The position numbers were made by a program, and so were the translations under genes. From Hepsetus odoe (Eukaryota; Chordata; Actinopteri; Characiformes; Hepsetidae): 64,000 bases of DNA. This document shows positions 54,331 to 64,000 of this stretch, in pieces (the stretch's first letter is position 1; every line of letters begins with the position of its first letter). The notes under the pieces were generated by a model. That model saw nothing but the letters and a program-made list of their open reading frames with translations, was not told the origin of the DNA and did not search any database. The stretch spans positions 19,951,158 to 20,015,157 of the forward strand of contig CM029384.1 of assembly GCA_017165825.1 (NCBI GenBank). The letters are read 5' to 3'.

Positions 54331-54393
54331 TGTCACGGTTCGCGACATGCCTCGGTCCCGGTCACCGCCTCTTTTCCCCTCCGCAACATGACA
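54331..54393 (+). repeat. 3' LTR of gypsy E1, internally deleted
   Basis: 63 bp: the first 37 bp and last 26 bp of the LTR, identical to the 5' LTR. The 198 bp between (equivalent to 49909-50106) are missing, with a 2-base CG overlap at the junction. The promoter and poly-A signal are lost from this LTR. Confidence 0.95.
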
Positions 54394-54398
54394 TTTAG
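54394..54398 (+). repeat. target site duplication, right (gypsy E1)
   Basis: TTTAG, identical to 49867-49871. Confidence 0.9.
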
Positions 54399-54419
54399 TA
54401 AGGGTGAATATTCTTTAAG

Positions 54420-54635
54420 GGAAAGTGATTATTTTGTGAAACACAGCACAGCACAGCACACAGTGAAACACAACGAAATGCATTGTCTGCTTTTCAGCCA
54501 TACACATGTGGAGCAGAGGCAGCTATTTAAAGCACCCAGGGAGAAGTGAGGGGGATGATACCTTGCTCAAAGGTACCTCAGGGCAACCTACTGGATCCTG
54601 GAGCCAAGTCCTTAACCTCTAAGCCACCACTGCAT
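54420..54635 (-). mobile_element. SINE-A copy, reverse
   Basis: GAAAGTGATTATTTTGTGAAACACAGC, CACAGTGAAACACAACGAAATG, CCTTGCTCAAAGGTACCTCAGGGCAACC and CTCTAAGCCACCACTGC in order. It has a short (CACAG)n expansion. Confidence 0.8.
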
Positions 54636-54658
54636 ATATCAGTGCAAGCACTAATACA

Positions 54659-54712
<54 letters not shown>
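54659..54712. repeat. (TA)n microsatellite
   Basis: About 26 TA units. (TATG)n with TA runs follows at 54770-54820. Confidence 0.95.
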
Positions 54713-54718
<6 letters not shown>

Positions 54719-54770
54719 TTGTCAATTAATCCTTTTTTCCAAAAAACAAGCACTAATACACTAATGGACA

Positions 54771-54801
<31 letters not shown>

Positions 54802-54820
54802 GTGTATATATATATATATA

Positions 54821-55060
54821 GGGGCAGCGGTGGCCTAGTGGTTAGGGCGTTGGCCTCGTGATTGGAGAATCAGGGGTTCGAACCCCTTCCCAGTGGGTTG
54901 CCCTGAGGTATCCTTGAGCAAGGTACCGTCCCCGTCTCGCTCCTCCCTGCGATGGGCTGGCGACCTGTCCAGGGTGCGTCCCCCGTCCTTGCCCTGTGTG
55001 CGCTGGGTTGGACGCCGGCATTCCCTCGCGACCTCGTTTGGGACAAGCGGCAGATAATGG
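54821..55060 (+). mobile_element. chimeric SINE (SINE-A head, SINE-C/Rex3-like tail)
   Basis: Starts as a well-preserved SINE-A (GGGGCAGCGGTGGCCTAGTGG, GGGGTTCGAACCCC, GAGCAAGGTACCGTCCCCGTC). It then switches to the end of a SINE-C-type unit (GGGCTGGCGACCTGTCCAGGG, CCTCGCGACC, GGGACAAGCGGCAGATAATGG). It is GC-rich against an AT-rich background, inserted in TA/TATG repeats. A template switch during reverse transcription would explain it. Confidence 0.8.
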
Positions 55061-55099
55061 ATATATACTGTCAATGTAATCCTTTTTTCCAAAAAAAAA

Positions 55100-55283
55100 A
55101 GAAAGTTAATGTGCTCATGAAAAGTGGTTTTAATAAAGTGTCCATTAACCTTAAAGCAGGTCTTTTCAAAAAGTGGCCAGTGAGTGAAATGCATTGGTTT
55201 CTAATAAAATGACCAATGAGTTAAGGTATGGGTTGCTATTAAAGTTTTCTGCGAGTAGAAGTAAGGGTCTTCTAATAAAGAGG
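55100..55283. repeat. degenerate minisatellite, opposite orientation to 8610 array
   Basis: Units such as TTTTAATAAAGTGTCCATTAACC, AAAGTGGCCAGTGAGTGAAATG and TCTAATAAAATGACCAATGAGTTAAGG, period about 40-46 bp. These are complements of the CACTTACTGACCACTTTATTA units at 8.6 kb. The pattern reappears at 55490-55560 beyond an LTR-like segment. Confidence 0.65.
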
Positions 55284-55483
55284 TGTGATGCTTGGGTGAA
55301 GGTGTGGTCTGGACGTCTGGATCTGTGACTTAACTTTTACCGAACAAAGCACCCGCACGTGTAACAAAACCAAAATCAATGTCTGACACTCTACTCTGAT
55401 TCTACTCTAACGCTTATAAAGTCAGTCCCCAATGAGGCACACCTGTGGAGGCCTCTGGAAGCAGAGCGCCATCTACCATGACA
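55284..55483 (-). repeat. LTR-like segment, reverse
   Basis: 200 bp read on minus as TGTCATGGTAGATGGCGCTCTGC...GCATCACA, with TGT...ACA ends and GACTTTATAAGCG as a TATA-like box. It resembles the start of the solo LTR at 47911 (TGTCACAGTAGATTGCACTCTGC). It sits inside the minisatellite, but I see no matching target duplication (flanks AGAGG and TAACA), so the ends are uncertain. Confidence 0.45.
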
Positions 55484-55560
55484 TAACAGTAATAAGTGGC
55501 AAATGAGTGGATGGCAGAGGGGTTTAATAAAGCAGCCAGTCGGTCAGTGGGTAAGTATTT

Positions 55561-56559
55561 TTAACAAAATTCCTGTTGTTGTAAATGATACAATAAGTAA
55601 ATGAAATGCTTCTGCATTAGCTGTTCTATTGACCAGTAGTAAACATTTCACTTTAAATATTCAACTCACTGTTATGTGAAGAACGCAGACAGACACCATA
55701 TCATCCATTTTTATGCTCTGTCTGTCTGTCTGTCACACTCTCTCTCCGTCCCTGCATTGGGCAAGATTCATATTAATCCTCATTGTGTGTGCCACTATAG
55801 CTCGGTGCACAGTTAATGTACTGCAGTGCGCTAGTGCGGCTGTAATGATTCACTGTGTGCTGGGCTAAACTAAGGTGGCACAGCCGCATGTCCCCTTTGT
55901 TTCGATGGATTTTCTGCTTGCTTACTGCATTCAGTTATTATGCTAATGATGTTTACTTGCATGTAACTGACTCCAGCACCATCTTTGTATCTGTCGCTCC
56001 ATTTGTCTTAATGTAGACGGCGGCAATGAGAGGCATTCAGTCTACAAATGGGAATTTGTTGCTTGAGGGAAGACAACAATATCCGTTATTTTAAATATTG
56101 AGTCTCTGTGGTCTAACCATATAAAGGTATATAGATGTAATGGTTGTCTTACTAGCAAATAGGCACCAATTCCTTTGCAGAACATAATAATATCTTATTA
56201 CTGAGGTCCAGGCATAATGTTTATGAGCATTCTTTATCCTAAAAGGCTCTTGTCTTCATGACTTTAGGGCTGATTCCTCTTGTGATTGGCTGCGCTGAAA
56301 AGGAAAGCAAGATTGGGAGTGGCTTAACTCCTGTAGGGCTGAATAAATATAAAAAGGTCTTTTTTTTCTGCCATGTTACTGCCTGGATCAAATGAGTTAC
56401 AGCCTGGTATGCTATAAAAAATATTTGCTGTTTGAACTGTATTAAGTAGTAATTCATTATAAAGTGAATTACCTATAAAGTGAATTATAAAGGGAATTGT
56501 ATTATTATTTTATTCATTTTTACCAATTTTTTTACTTCCTTAAATGGTTTACTTTTGCA
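55561..56559. other. no gene; possible conserved non-coding DNA
   Basis: No transposon recognised apart from a CTGTCTGTC run near 55718. 55780-56100 has balanced composition and no repeats, with several ATTA/TAAT cores and a TATGCTAATGAT octamer-like site near 55938. Conservation is untested. Confidence 0.3.
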
Positions 56560-56692
56560 AATAAAACAATTTGCAGGTTGACAGTTGCTTGCAGAAGCAA
56601 CGCACCCTGGAATGACTGGCCACTCCAGATGGGAATCAAACCCAGTACCTTCTTGCTGTGAAGCAACAGTGCTGTCTCTCATAATACTCTTG
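56560..56692 (-). mobile_element. SINE-C head fragment, reverse
   Basis: CTGGCCACTCCAGATGGGAATCAAACCCAGTACC (B-box complement) and TTCTTGCTGTGAAGCAACAGTGCTGTC (reversed head). Confidence 0.6.
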
Positions 56693-57599
56693 AATTAGTT
56701 TTTGTCCATTCCACCAAAGATCAACATTTATCATATATTGTCAAGTTATTCTAATCTGTCATGATGCTATTTTTTGTTAAATATTTGGCCATAATGCCAT
56801 TACTGGAATAAGCCCCAATTTCAATTATGTGATATGCTCCGATGCATAATAAACCAGCAGGCTTAACAAATAAAGCGCTGCAAAATTTTGCTTAGCCATC
56901 ACTTTTTGGCATTCATTAATAATGATTTCTTTCTGTAAATCTACAGATGCCATCCCTCTCTTTCATCAGTTCATTCATCCATCCATCACTGCTCATTTAT
57001 TCCCCTGTCACTGCTCATCGATCTGTCATCCTGCCACTCTGCCTTTTCTGCCATTTTATTACTGCACTCTTTCAGCTTTCCCCCAGCTGGGCTGGGGTTG
57101 TACCTCAGGCATAAGGAGAGAGGGATTATTTGTTGCTGTGGAGGAGGAGTGGAGTTTAGAGGGAGGAGAGGAGAAGGGATGATTTACAACATGGTGGTAA
57201 AAGCTCATCTTGCCACATAATGGCACACTGACGCTGCCAGTTAATGGGATTTCATTGAGACTTGAGCATGTGGGAAAAACACACCAGTGTGTGTAGAGGG
57301 TAACTTGTGGTACATTGTTGCATCTTTTCCTCTTTCTTGCATCGCATCATCACTTCTAAGGCTTATTCAAACAGTGGCAACTTGATTAGTTTCATTTAAT
57401 GGAGCTTGACCTTCAGTTTAGGCTATAATTTCTGTTAGTACCTGTATGGCTATTCTATAGCCTTAACATAGAAGAAATGTGAAAAGGAACAGTGTGTGAA
57501 ATGCAGAATTAAAAAAAGGAAGCAGTGATTCCAACATTTTCTTTGATGTTTTATTTAATTTCAGACAGCATTAAACCAAGATAATTCATATTTTGTCAG
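56693..57599. other. no recognised gene
   Basis: Nothing identified; the 56922-57182 frame has no recognisable motif. Confidence 0.4.
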
Positions 57600-58250
57600 T
57601 AGTTATTAAACATCAGACAAATAGATGTTTTGGCACCTAGTACACCAAGCAATAAAGCATTAAATATTATCATCACCAATTCTTCCTGTGAACACATATT
57701 AAGGTATGCAACAATCCAGGGTCATTTTCTCACATCATCTGCTGGGTACAGGTCAGTACTGCAGGTAGCCCAGCCCAGTACCATCTTCTTTTACAGCCTT
57801 GCATTTGTAATGTGTGCGGAATGTGGTTTTGCATTGTCTTTTGCAATGCATGGCTGTTCCTGGAAAAGATGTAGTCTTGAAGGCAGTGTTTGTTGCTCTT
57901 AAATCTCTTTCCGTTTCTGCATTAATGCTGCCATCACAAGAATATACAAAATCTACATTGCCTTTCCAAGGAAACCCACACAACCCCATACCAAGACAAC
58001 AGTGACTTTTGGATTTGGTGGCAACAGTCTGCATGGTCCTTCTTAGGTCTGAAGCACATGGGATACATTTCTTCCAAAAAGACCTGTAAAACTGATTTTC
58101 ACAGTGCAGTTTAAAGTGGCTTTTGTGTATGTATGTGTGCTGTATTGTAGAGCCTGAAAAGGGTTTGCCAAAGTAATCCTTTGCCCACGTGTTTATATCA
58201 GCAATGGTTCTTGACGCAGCACTGTCTGAGGGATCGGAGATCACAGATGC
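57600..58250 (-). pseudogene. Tc1-like transposase pseudogene, reverse
   Basis: The minus frame 57753-58244 (163 residues) starts ISDPSDSAASRTIADINTWA and continues KDYFGKPFSGSTIQH, the helix-turn-helix part of a fish Tc1 family. A MGLCGFPWKGNVD stretch corresponds to the WG core and a DGSINAE segment follows. The region with the second catalytic Asp lies in another frame at about 57820-57850 (DNAKPHSAHITN), so the open frame there is a frameshifted artefact. 3' transposon sequence continues to about 57600. The terminal repeats were not found. Confidence 0.78.
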
Positions 58251-58327
58251 TCAGCTTTGTTCCTCAAAGACTTTCATGAATACCGTTCACAAAGTCACTG
58301 TTGCAATTAACTACTTGAAATCACATT

Positions 58328-58455
58328 AATATTTACAGCAACTTGGGGTTAAGGGTTTTGCTCAGGAACCCATTGTTGGTTGCCCTGAAAGTGGGATATG
58401 TACTACCTCTTGGTCTATAGGTGTGTATCCAATCACTAGATCATCCCACCACAGC
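58328..58455 (-). mobile_element. SINE-B copy, reverse, truncated
   Basis: CAACTTGGGGTTAAGGGTTTTGCTCAGGAACCCATTG core and CCTCTTGGTCTATAGG, then ATCCAATCACTAGATCATCCCACCAC (reversed head). Confidence 0.7.
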
Positions 58456-59389
58456 CCAAGGAACAGTGCACCAAGGAGGTGATGTACAGCTAGGGAATTT
58501 GTGCCATACATGGAGGTGGAAGGGGTTAACACTGCAGTAAATTTGAAGGTTGCGTTTGGCTGTCTGTCTCCCAGTTGCTAAGCAACACCTACCCAAAGCT
58601 AGCTGACCATGGATTACTCAAAGTACTTTCATGTAATTACCAGTAACAAAACAAAACAACAACAAAAATCCTTGGATTCTCAAGCGGCACACTAATTAGA
58701 CCCCAAGACTTGTGGTTTAAGAGTCAAAGAGCTTAAGGTACTCAGAGACATGAGCTACTATCCCAGCCCTGGTCCTGGAGGTGCATTGCCTGGCACAATT
58801 AAATGCTTTAACAGACCCAGCCCAGCTCAGTGAGGGGTTACTGATGAGCTGATTAGCTTCTTAGAGCAAGGAAAACACTCAGGGAAGTGAGACTAAAGAA
58901 CCAAGGTATGGAAACAATGCTCCTTGTCCATGACTCTCATCGAAGGCCCACCTTCCCATTGATCTGATTGGTTCAGCCAAGAAAAAATGGTGTTTAAACT
59001 GCCCAAAACTAATCTCTTTCATTGAACACTCTAAATAGATTTCCACACTCACTGACTTTTTATAAGCCGACAGAATAAAACATTTGATGTCAGCTGATAT
59101 TCTATATCTTCAACCAGACATGGACAATAACCCAACAATAAAATTTACAGTCCATGCAAAGATATGGGCTCTCTATCTTAGAAGAGCCGAAGGTATGAAG
59201 TTAAAGGTGACATTTCATTTCTGCCTTTTATGCCAGATTAGTGAATTATTTAGGCTATTTTAGGCTTTGCCTAAAATAACCAATGTCTCAGAACTTTTTG
59301 GTTTGATTGTTAGAGTTGTGGCTTGTTTTCAATAATCATTAAGAAACTGCAGGTTATGCAAATTGCAAATCTGTATAAATTCTTTGACT
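58456..59389. other. no recognised gene
   Basis: Mixed sequence without identified elements. Confidence 0.4.
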
Positions 59390-59535
59390 CCTCAAACATT
59401 TTCCCAGCACTCAGGATCCATGGGATCCTCTAAGCAGCTGAAAAATAAAATAATTGATGCTCACAAAGGAGCTGAATGCTACAAGAAGATAGCGAAAGAA
59501 GACAGCAAAACGTTTTCAGGTGGTTGTTTGCTCAC

Positions 59536-59622
59536 TTCATAATCTTCTTTTTCTTTCGGCTGCTCCCGTTTAGGGGTTGTCATAGCGGATCAACCACATC
59601 TATTTCTTGCTTAGTTCATAAT
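59536..59622 (-). mobile_element. 71-bp RTE 3'-end insertion with TTCATAAT duplication
   Basis: 59544-59614 is the reversed last 71 bp of the RTE family (plus strand CTTCTTTTTCTTTCGGCTGC...). It is flanked by TTCATAAT at 59536-59543 and 59615-59622. A very short 5'-truncated insertion, independent of the longer RTE copy 400 bp away. Confidence 0.85.
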
Positions 59623-60020
59623 GTTAATAAGAAATAGCTTTCCTACTGTGCAGAAGGACACCAAAATCTCTATGACCTTCAGTAAAGTTGTTGGTAGAAC
59701 CAGCAGAAGAGAATACTCATGCATTCTGGATAAATGTCCTTTGGACTGATGAAGTCAAAACTGAACTTTTTGGCCACAATGTGCAAAGGCATGTTTGAGG
59801 GGAAAAGGTGCTGAATATGAGGAAAAGAAGATCTCTTTAACTATTGGGCATGGGGGTAGATTGGTCATGCTTTGGGTTGATGTTTCAGCCAGGGGCACAG
59901 GGAACATGTTAGATAGAGGGAAGATAGAGGGAACATTGATAGAGGGAAGAATTGGCTCAAATAAATAAAACTCAGGAAGCAAACCTTGTACCATCTATAA
60001 AAAATGTTAAAAAGAAGATG

Positions 60021-60030
60021 GGTCATACAA
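60021..60030 (+). repeat. target site duplication, left (RTE copy D)
   Basis: GGTCATACAA, repeated at 61843-61852. Confidence 0.92.
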
Positions 60031-61842
60031 GATCTTTTTCTTATTTTTCTTTTACTACAGCTCTGTGCATCACCCTTATTCTTGAAAGTTGGTACCAGTA
60101 CACTTCGTCTCCACTCCTCAGGCATCCTCTCACTTTTCTAGATTGTGTTAAACAATCTGATCAGAAACTCAACTGCCATCTCCCCTAAACACCGCCATGC
60201 TTCCACTGGTATATCATCTGGTCCAACAGCCTTTCCATTCTTTATCCTCTTCACCGCTGCCCTTACTTCCATCTTGTTTATTTGCTGCACTTCCTGGTTT
60301 GCTCTCCTCACATCATCCATCATCAGCCCCTCAAAGTATTCCTTCCATCTGCTCAACACGCTCTTTTCACCTGTGAGTACGTTTCCATTTCTATTTTTAA
60401 TCGCTCTGATCTGCTGCACATCTTTCCCAGATCTGTCTCTCTGTCTAGCCAATCAGTAAAGGTCCTTTTCTCCCTCTATACTGTCCAACCTCTCATACAA
60501 TTCACCAAACACCTGATCTTTGGCCTTCGCCACTGCTTTCTTCGCCCTGCAGTTCATCTCCTTGTACACCTGTCTACTTTCTTCATCTCTCTGACTGTCC
60601 CATGTCTTCTTTGCCTCCCACTTCTTCTGTATACACTCCTGGACTTCTTGGTTCCACCACCAGGTTTCCTTATTCTCCTTCTTCCTTTCAGACATCACAC
60701 CAAGTACATTTCTAGCCGTCTGCCTTATCACTTCTGCAGTAGTTTCCCAGCAATCCAGTAGCTGTTCAACACCTCCCAGTGCCCGTGTTAACTCCTGCCT
60801 GAATTCCACCTTGCAGGCTTCCTCCTTCAGCTTCCACCACTTGATCCTCGACTCTGTCCTCACTTTCCTCTTCTTCTTGACCTCCAAGGTCATCCTACAG
60901 ACCACCATCCTATGCTGTTTAGCTACACTCTCCCCGTCACTAATTTGCAGTCTCCAATCTCTTTCAGACTGACCCTCCTGCAAAGAATATAATATACCTG
61001 TGTGCATCTCCTCCACTCTTATACATCACCCTGTGCTCCTCCCTCTTCTTAAAATAAGTATTAACTACAGCCATTTCCATGCTTTTTGCAAAATCTACAA
61101 CCATCTGACCTTCAGCCTTCCCGTCACCTCCTCATCACTTCTGTTCCCTTCACCAACATGACCATTAAAATCTGCATCAATCATCACTCTCTCGCCACTG
61201 GGTACACTCTCTATCACCTCATCTAACTCACTCCAGAATTTTTCTTTCTCTTCCATCTCACAACCAACTTGTGGAGCATAAGCACTAACAAGATTCATTA
61301 TCACACCTTCAACTTCCAGCTTCAAACTCATGAAACCCATTTCTACCTGACACCCTCTTCACCTCCAAAACACTCTTCACATACTCTTCCTTCAGGATAA
61401 CACTTACCCCATTCCTCCTTCTATCCACATCATGGTAGAACAGTTTAAATCCTCCTCCAATACACCTGGCCTTACTACCTTTCAATCTATTCTCTTGCAC
61501 ACACAAAATCTCAACCTTTCTTCTCTCCATCATATCAACTGGTTCTCTACCTTTTCCAGTCATGCTGCCAACATTCAAAGTCCCTACTCTCACTTCCACT
61601 CTCCTCTCCTTCTTTCTCTCCTCAGCCCTCTGGACATGCCTTGCCCACTTTCCACCAGTACCCTGTAGGCTAACAGCACCGGTGGCATGCAGCACCCAGG
61701 CCTTGACCGATCCGGTATGGAATTCTGTTTCATTGTCCATATATTGATTTGGCAAAGTTTTACACCGGATGCCCTTCCTGACGTAACCCTTGGGACTGGC
61801 ATGAAGAAATACACTGGCTTGTGCATCCCTAGTGGCTGGGTT
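60031..61842 (-). mobile_element. RTE LINE copy D, reverse, internally deleted
   Basis: 1812 bp between perfect 10-bp duplications. The 5' end (right side, GTGGCTGGGTT) is intact. The endonuclease, linker and first RT blocks are present, but the sequence jumps near 60053 from the SNYRG block to a short pyrimidine stretch resembling the 3' tail. About 1.1-1.2 kb (the rest of RT and C-terminus) is missing. Confidence 0.88.
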
Positions 61843-61875
61843 GGTCATACAACAAGATAATGAACCAAAGCACAC
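60138..61875 (-). pseudogene. RTE copy D endonuclease, linker and RT start
   Basis: The 61309-61875 frame has VRVGTLNVGSM and VEILCVQENRLKGS (the usual ETRWKG is altered to ENRLKG, so the catalytic Glu remains). 61095-61340 has SAYAPQVGCEMEEKEKFW and MIDADFNGHVGEGN, the Asp/Asn motif. 60453-61016 is the linker (EVKKKRKVRTESRIKWWKL, WWNQEVQECIQKKWEAKK). 60138-60452 begins RT (MEVRAAVKRIKNGKAVGPDD). FADD is absent because of the deletion. Confidence 0.85.
61843..61852 (+). repeat. target site duplication, right (RTE copy D)
   Basis: GGTCATACAA, identical to 60021-60030. Confidence 0.92.
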
Positions 61876-62084
61876 TAGAAAATCTGCAATAGAATAGGAT
61901 CAAGATGTATATTTTACTATGACTCAAAGTCTCTTGAACTAAACATCATTGAAAATCTGTGGAATAATCTTAAAAGACCAGCACATACACTGAAATCTTG
62001 CAGGATTGGACACCTTTAGTGAGACAAAAGCGCAAACTGAAAGGCTATGCTGGATATAAAAAGGCTAGCTCTGGATGTATGGCT

Positions 62085-62160
62085 GCCCCCTGCTGCATGG
62101 TGTATACACACGCTGTGCTGTGTATTCACAAAGGCAAGTAGTCACTTGAACGAAACGTTT
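62085..62160 (+). mobile_element. SINE-A tail fragment
   Basis: GCTGCCCCCTGCTGCATGGTGT, ACACACGCTGTGCTGTG and TTCACAAAGGCAAGTAGTCACTTG match the 3' half of SINE-A. The head is missing. Confidence 0.6.
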
Positions 62161-62485
62161 TGAATGTACATTTTCCAGTTGGGCCAATCTGTGCATAATT
62201 AGTTCTAATTAAACAGGATGAATTATACTCTATTTCTGATACTTTTCTATATAACTTTTGATTTTAATTATATATATACGTTTTCAGTGTTCCATGCAGA
62301 CAATACACTCAGAGCAACATAAAAGCATATTATCACAAATATCACAATGACCCTAATGTTGGCATAATGGTCACCCCTGTGTTTAATTAAAGAACCATCT
62401 GCTCACTTTGCAGAGACAACCAACCAAGACCAGTATCATAAAAAATATATTTATTAATGTATCTTAATGTCCTGGACTGCTGGGG

Positions 62486-62517
<32 letters not shown>

Positions 62518-63359
62518 CTCTTTGACAATTTTCTCTCCCCCTCTAATCTTACTTTTGTTTCTCTCTCTTTTCTCTTATATCTCCATTGTTTATATCTGTT
62601 TCATTATCTCTTGTTCCTTCTCCTCTTATTCTTTTTTACCTCTTTTTGTTGTTTATCTGTTCTTTTCCACTTGGTTTCTCTTTGTCTACTATTGTTTCTT
62701 CCCTTTCTTCATTTCTCTCTCTCTCTCTCCTCTCTCACGCTCTCATTTTTAGCACATGATAATATTTTTCTTTATTTTCAGCTGTTTTAACAGTATTTAT
62801 TCATGTATTTATTTAGGTTTCATTCTAAATCACAAAGTAAAATGGTTTGTATGTTGTAAATGTGAACAATGTGTTGCAAAACATGTTGCTGCCTGTGTTT
62901 AAAGGTTTGGTCAAATGAAGGATTTTGGTGCTCTTTAAACTTTACAAGACAATGTGTAACAGGAGTAGGTTTAAAGTGATTTTGAGAGAAAGCAGTTCAT
63001 GTTGCAACCCTAGTATATTCTGTTGAATTGCGATGATGAAGGTCAGAGCTTATACGAGTGCAGATTTAGTGCTTAGTGCTTTTGATTTCTGGAAAGTTTG
63101 GACAATGTAAATAAATAAATAAATAAACAAAACAAATCTATTTCTTTTTATCTTCCTCATTCCTCTCTCTAACTTCCCTATCACTGTCTTTCCCCTGCTT
63201 CACTCTCTCTCTCTGAATCACTTATGTTCTCTTTTCTATTTCTGTCTCTTTCTCTCTCTCATTTCTCCCTTCTTCTATATATATATATTTGTGTACATTT
63301 ATAACATATATTGATTTTAATAAAATAAAAATAATTTATTTCTCTGTGGTTATTCTCTG

Positions 63360-63418
<59 letters not shown>

Positions 63419-64000
63419 TTCTCCGTTTCTTTCAAAAATGCTCTAAAATGATGACTCTTTTTAGAGCTAAACAACTTTTTGTCTTTTTTGTCTTTTTGTC
63501 TGTTTTTGGACAGCAATGATATGTAAAGGATGAGAGCACCAGAAAAAGAAGAAGAGTACAAAAGCCACATGTGAATCTGGCTGAGGGTCTACTTTAAAGT
63601 TCCTCACTCTTCAGCAGGGAGGCCAGCTGAGAGAAACACTCCTGATGATGCAACATGGAAAACAGACATCACATATTTCCAGCACCAAGCCCAAAATTGT
63701 TCCCTCAGCTCCTCTGTTTCTATGAAGGCACTGCAGAGCACCATTCAGACGACTTCTTAAGAGCCCCAGGGAACCGAAGTTCATATTTTCTTTCTCAGCA
63801 GGGCTAATCTTGCTCTTGTGGGCTCATTACATAAATGTAGGAGAAAAAATACATCTAGATAACTTTGTAATGTCCACTAAACAGCCTGTGCATTTTGTCA
63901 GTAGCCCTCTTTTAATGCAAACCTGCAAATTTTGGGCAGCGCATATATAATCTATTCCCTGACCAAAGATGGAAAAAGTATACACATTTTTTACTCAAGT
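62161..64000. other. no recognised gene; pyrimidine-rich DNA
   Basis: (CT)n at 62490-62517, pyrimidine-rich sequence to about 62750, CT/TA runs at 63200-63290 and a long (CT)n at 63363-63413. Open frames at 62467-62790 and 63289-63519 are Leu/Ser-rich translations of these tracts. 63530-64000 has no identified element. Confidence 0.5.
63363..63413. repeat. (CT)n microsatellite
   Basis: About 25 CT units, nearly perfect. Confidence 0.97.

Larger units (their letters stand above)
49872..54393 (+). mobile_element. Ty3/gypsy chromodomain retrotransposon E1 (Sushi-ichi-like)
   Basis: A 4522-bp forward element with a 5-bp TTTAG duplication, a 261-bp 5' LTR and a 3' LTR cut to 63 bp. The internal region encodes gag, a CCHC zinc knuckle, protease, RT, RNase H, integrase and chromodomain, the order of vertebrate chromoviruses. 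Frameshifts and a deletion at the end of RNase H break it. The site after the 5' LTR fits self-priming (50011-50020 pairs with 50134-50143). The 63 bp shared by the two LTRs are identical, suggesting a young insertion. Confidence 0.93.
59390..62060 (+). pseudogene. Tc1-like transposase pseudogene, split by two RTE insertions
   Basis: Three coding-like pieces. MGSSKQLKNKIIDAHKGAEC plus YKKIAKED (about 59415-59510) is the N-terminal DNA-binding helix region. WTDEVKTELFGHN (about 59735-59785) carries the first catalytic Asp. QQDNEPKHT (about 61850-61880) and ELNIIENLWNNLKR (about 61935-61980) carry the second Asp and the Glu. A 71-bp RTE tail (59544-59614) separates pieces one and two, and an RTE copy (60031-61842) separates two and three. 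Stops in the remaining sequence show it is dead. Confidence 0.8.

Noticed and set aside
57753..58244. 163-residue minus frame as a possible novel host gene
   Set aside because: Its N-terminal half matches a Tc1 transposase and the rest is that gene read out of frame.
62467..62790. Leu/Ser/Phe-rich 107-residue frame resembling a membrane protein
   Set aside because: It is the translation of a CT-rich pyrimidine tract. The hydrophobicity is compositional.

Overview
This window looks like teleost fish nuclear DNA. It is AT-rich, full of (GT)n, (CT)n and (TA)n microsatellites, and contains no operons, ribosome binding sites or long host reading frames. Its transposon mix is typical of bony fish: RTE- and Rex3-like LINEs, L2/Rex1-type LINEs, three kinds of SINE, chromodomain (Sushi-ichi-like) Ty3/gypsy elements and many Tc1/mariner remnants. 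I could not assign a species. No host protein-coding exon, rRNA or true tRNA gene could be supported. Nearly every sizeable reading frame belongs to a mobile element and most are broken.

Layout. 1-8.6 kb: SINEs, two Tc1 remnants (2.86 and 3.6-4.7 kb) and a LINE reverse-transcriptase remnant (5.8-6.75 kb). 8.6-12.2 kb: a degenerate minisatellite split by a near full-length RTE element (9009-12121, 16-bp target duplication). 12.37-13.9 kb: a complete but dead Tc1 element. 17.38-18.07 kb: a 5'-truncated Rex3-like LINE with 13-bp target duplication. 18.7-24.25 kb: a reverse RTE copy carrying a SINE, a 35-bp inverted duplication and a nested gypsy element (21200-24181). 29.0-29.3 kb: a solo LTR of the same gypsy family. 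29.5-34.06 kb: an L2-type LINE split by another reverse RTE copy, which itself carries a SINE. 43-48 kb: LINE fragments, a Tc1-type MITE and a solo LTR. 49.87-54.39 kb: a gypsy element with recognisable gag, protease, reverse transcriptase, RNase H, integrase and chromodomain. 54.4-55.6 kb: SINEs (one chimeric), (TA)n DNA, and a minisatellite resembling the 8.6 kb one in the opposite orientation. 57.6-62.1 kb: two Tc1 pseudogenes, one split by two separate RTE insertions. The remaining DNA (especially 13.9-17.3, 35.2-39.8, 55.6-57.6 and 62.2-64 kb) shows no recognisable gene; parts could be conserved non-coding DNA.

How the parts relate. The window is a stratified insertion record: old L2 LINEs and Tc1 elements were hit by RTE copies, and these in turn by SINEs and gypsy elements. 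Target duplications at many junctions date the steps. SINE 3' tails resemble the tails of LINEs present here (L2-type and Rex3-type), which fits SINE mobilisation by partner LINEs. The most interesting signal is in the 49.87 kb gypsy element. The predicted 5' end of its transcript is perfectly complementary over 10 nt to the sequence just after the 5' LTR, where a tRNA primer site would normally lie. This is the arrangement expected for Tf1-type self-primed reverse transcription. It is a known mechanism, but I read it here directly from the sequence.
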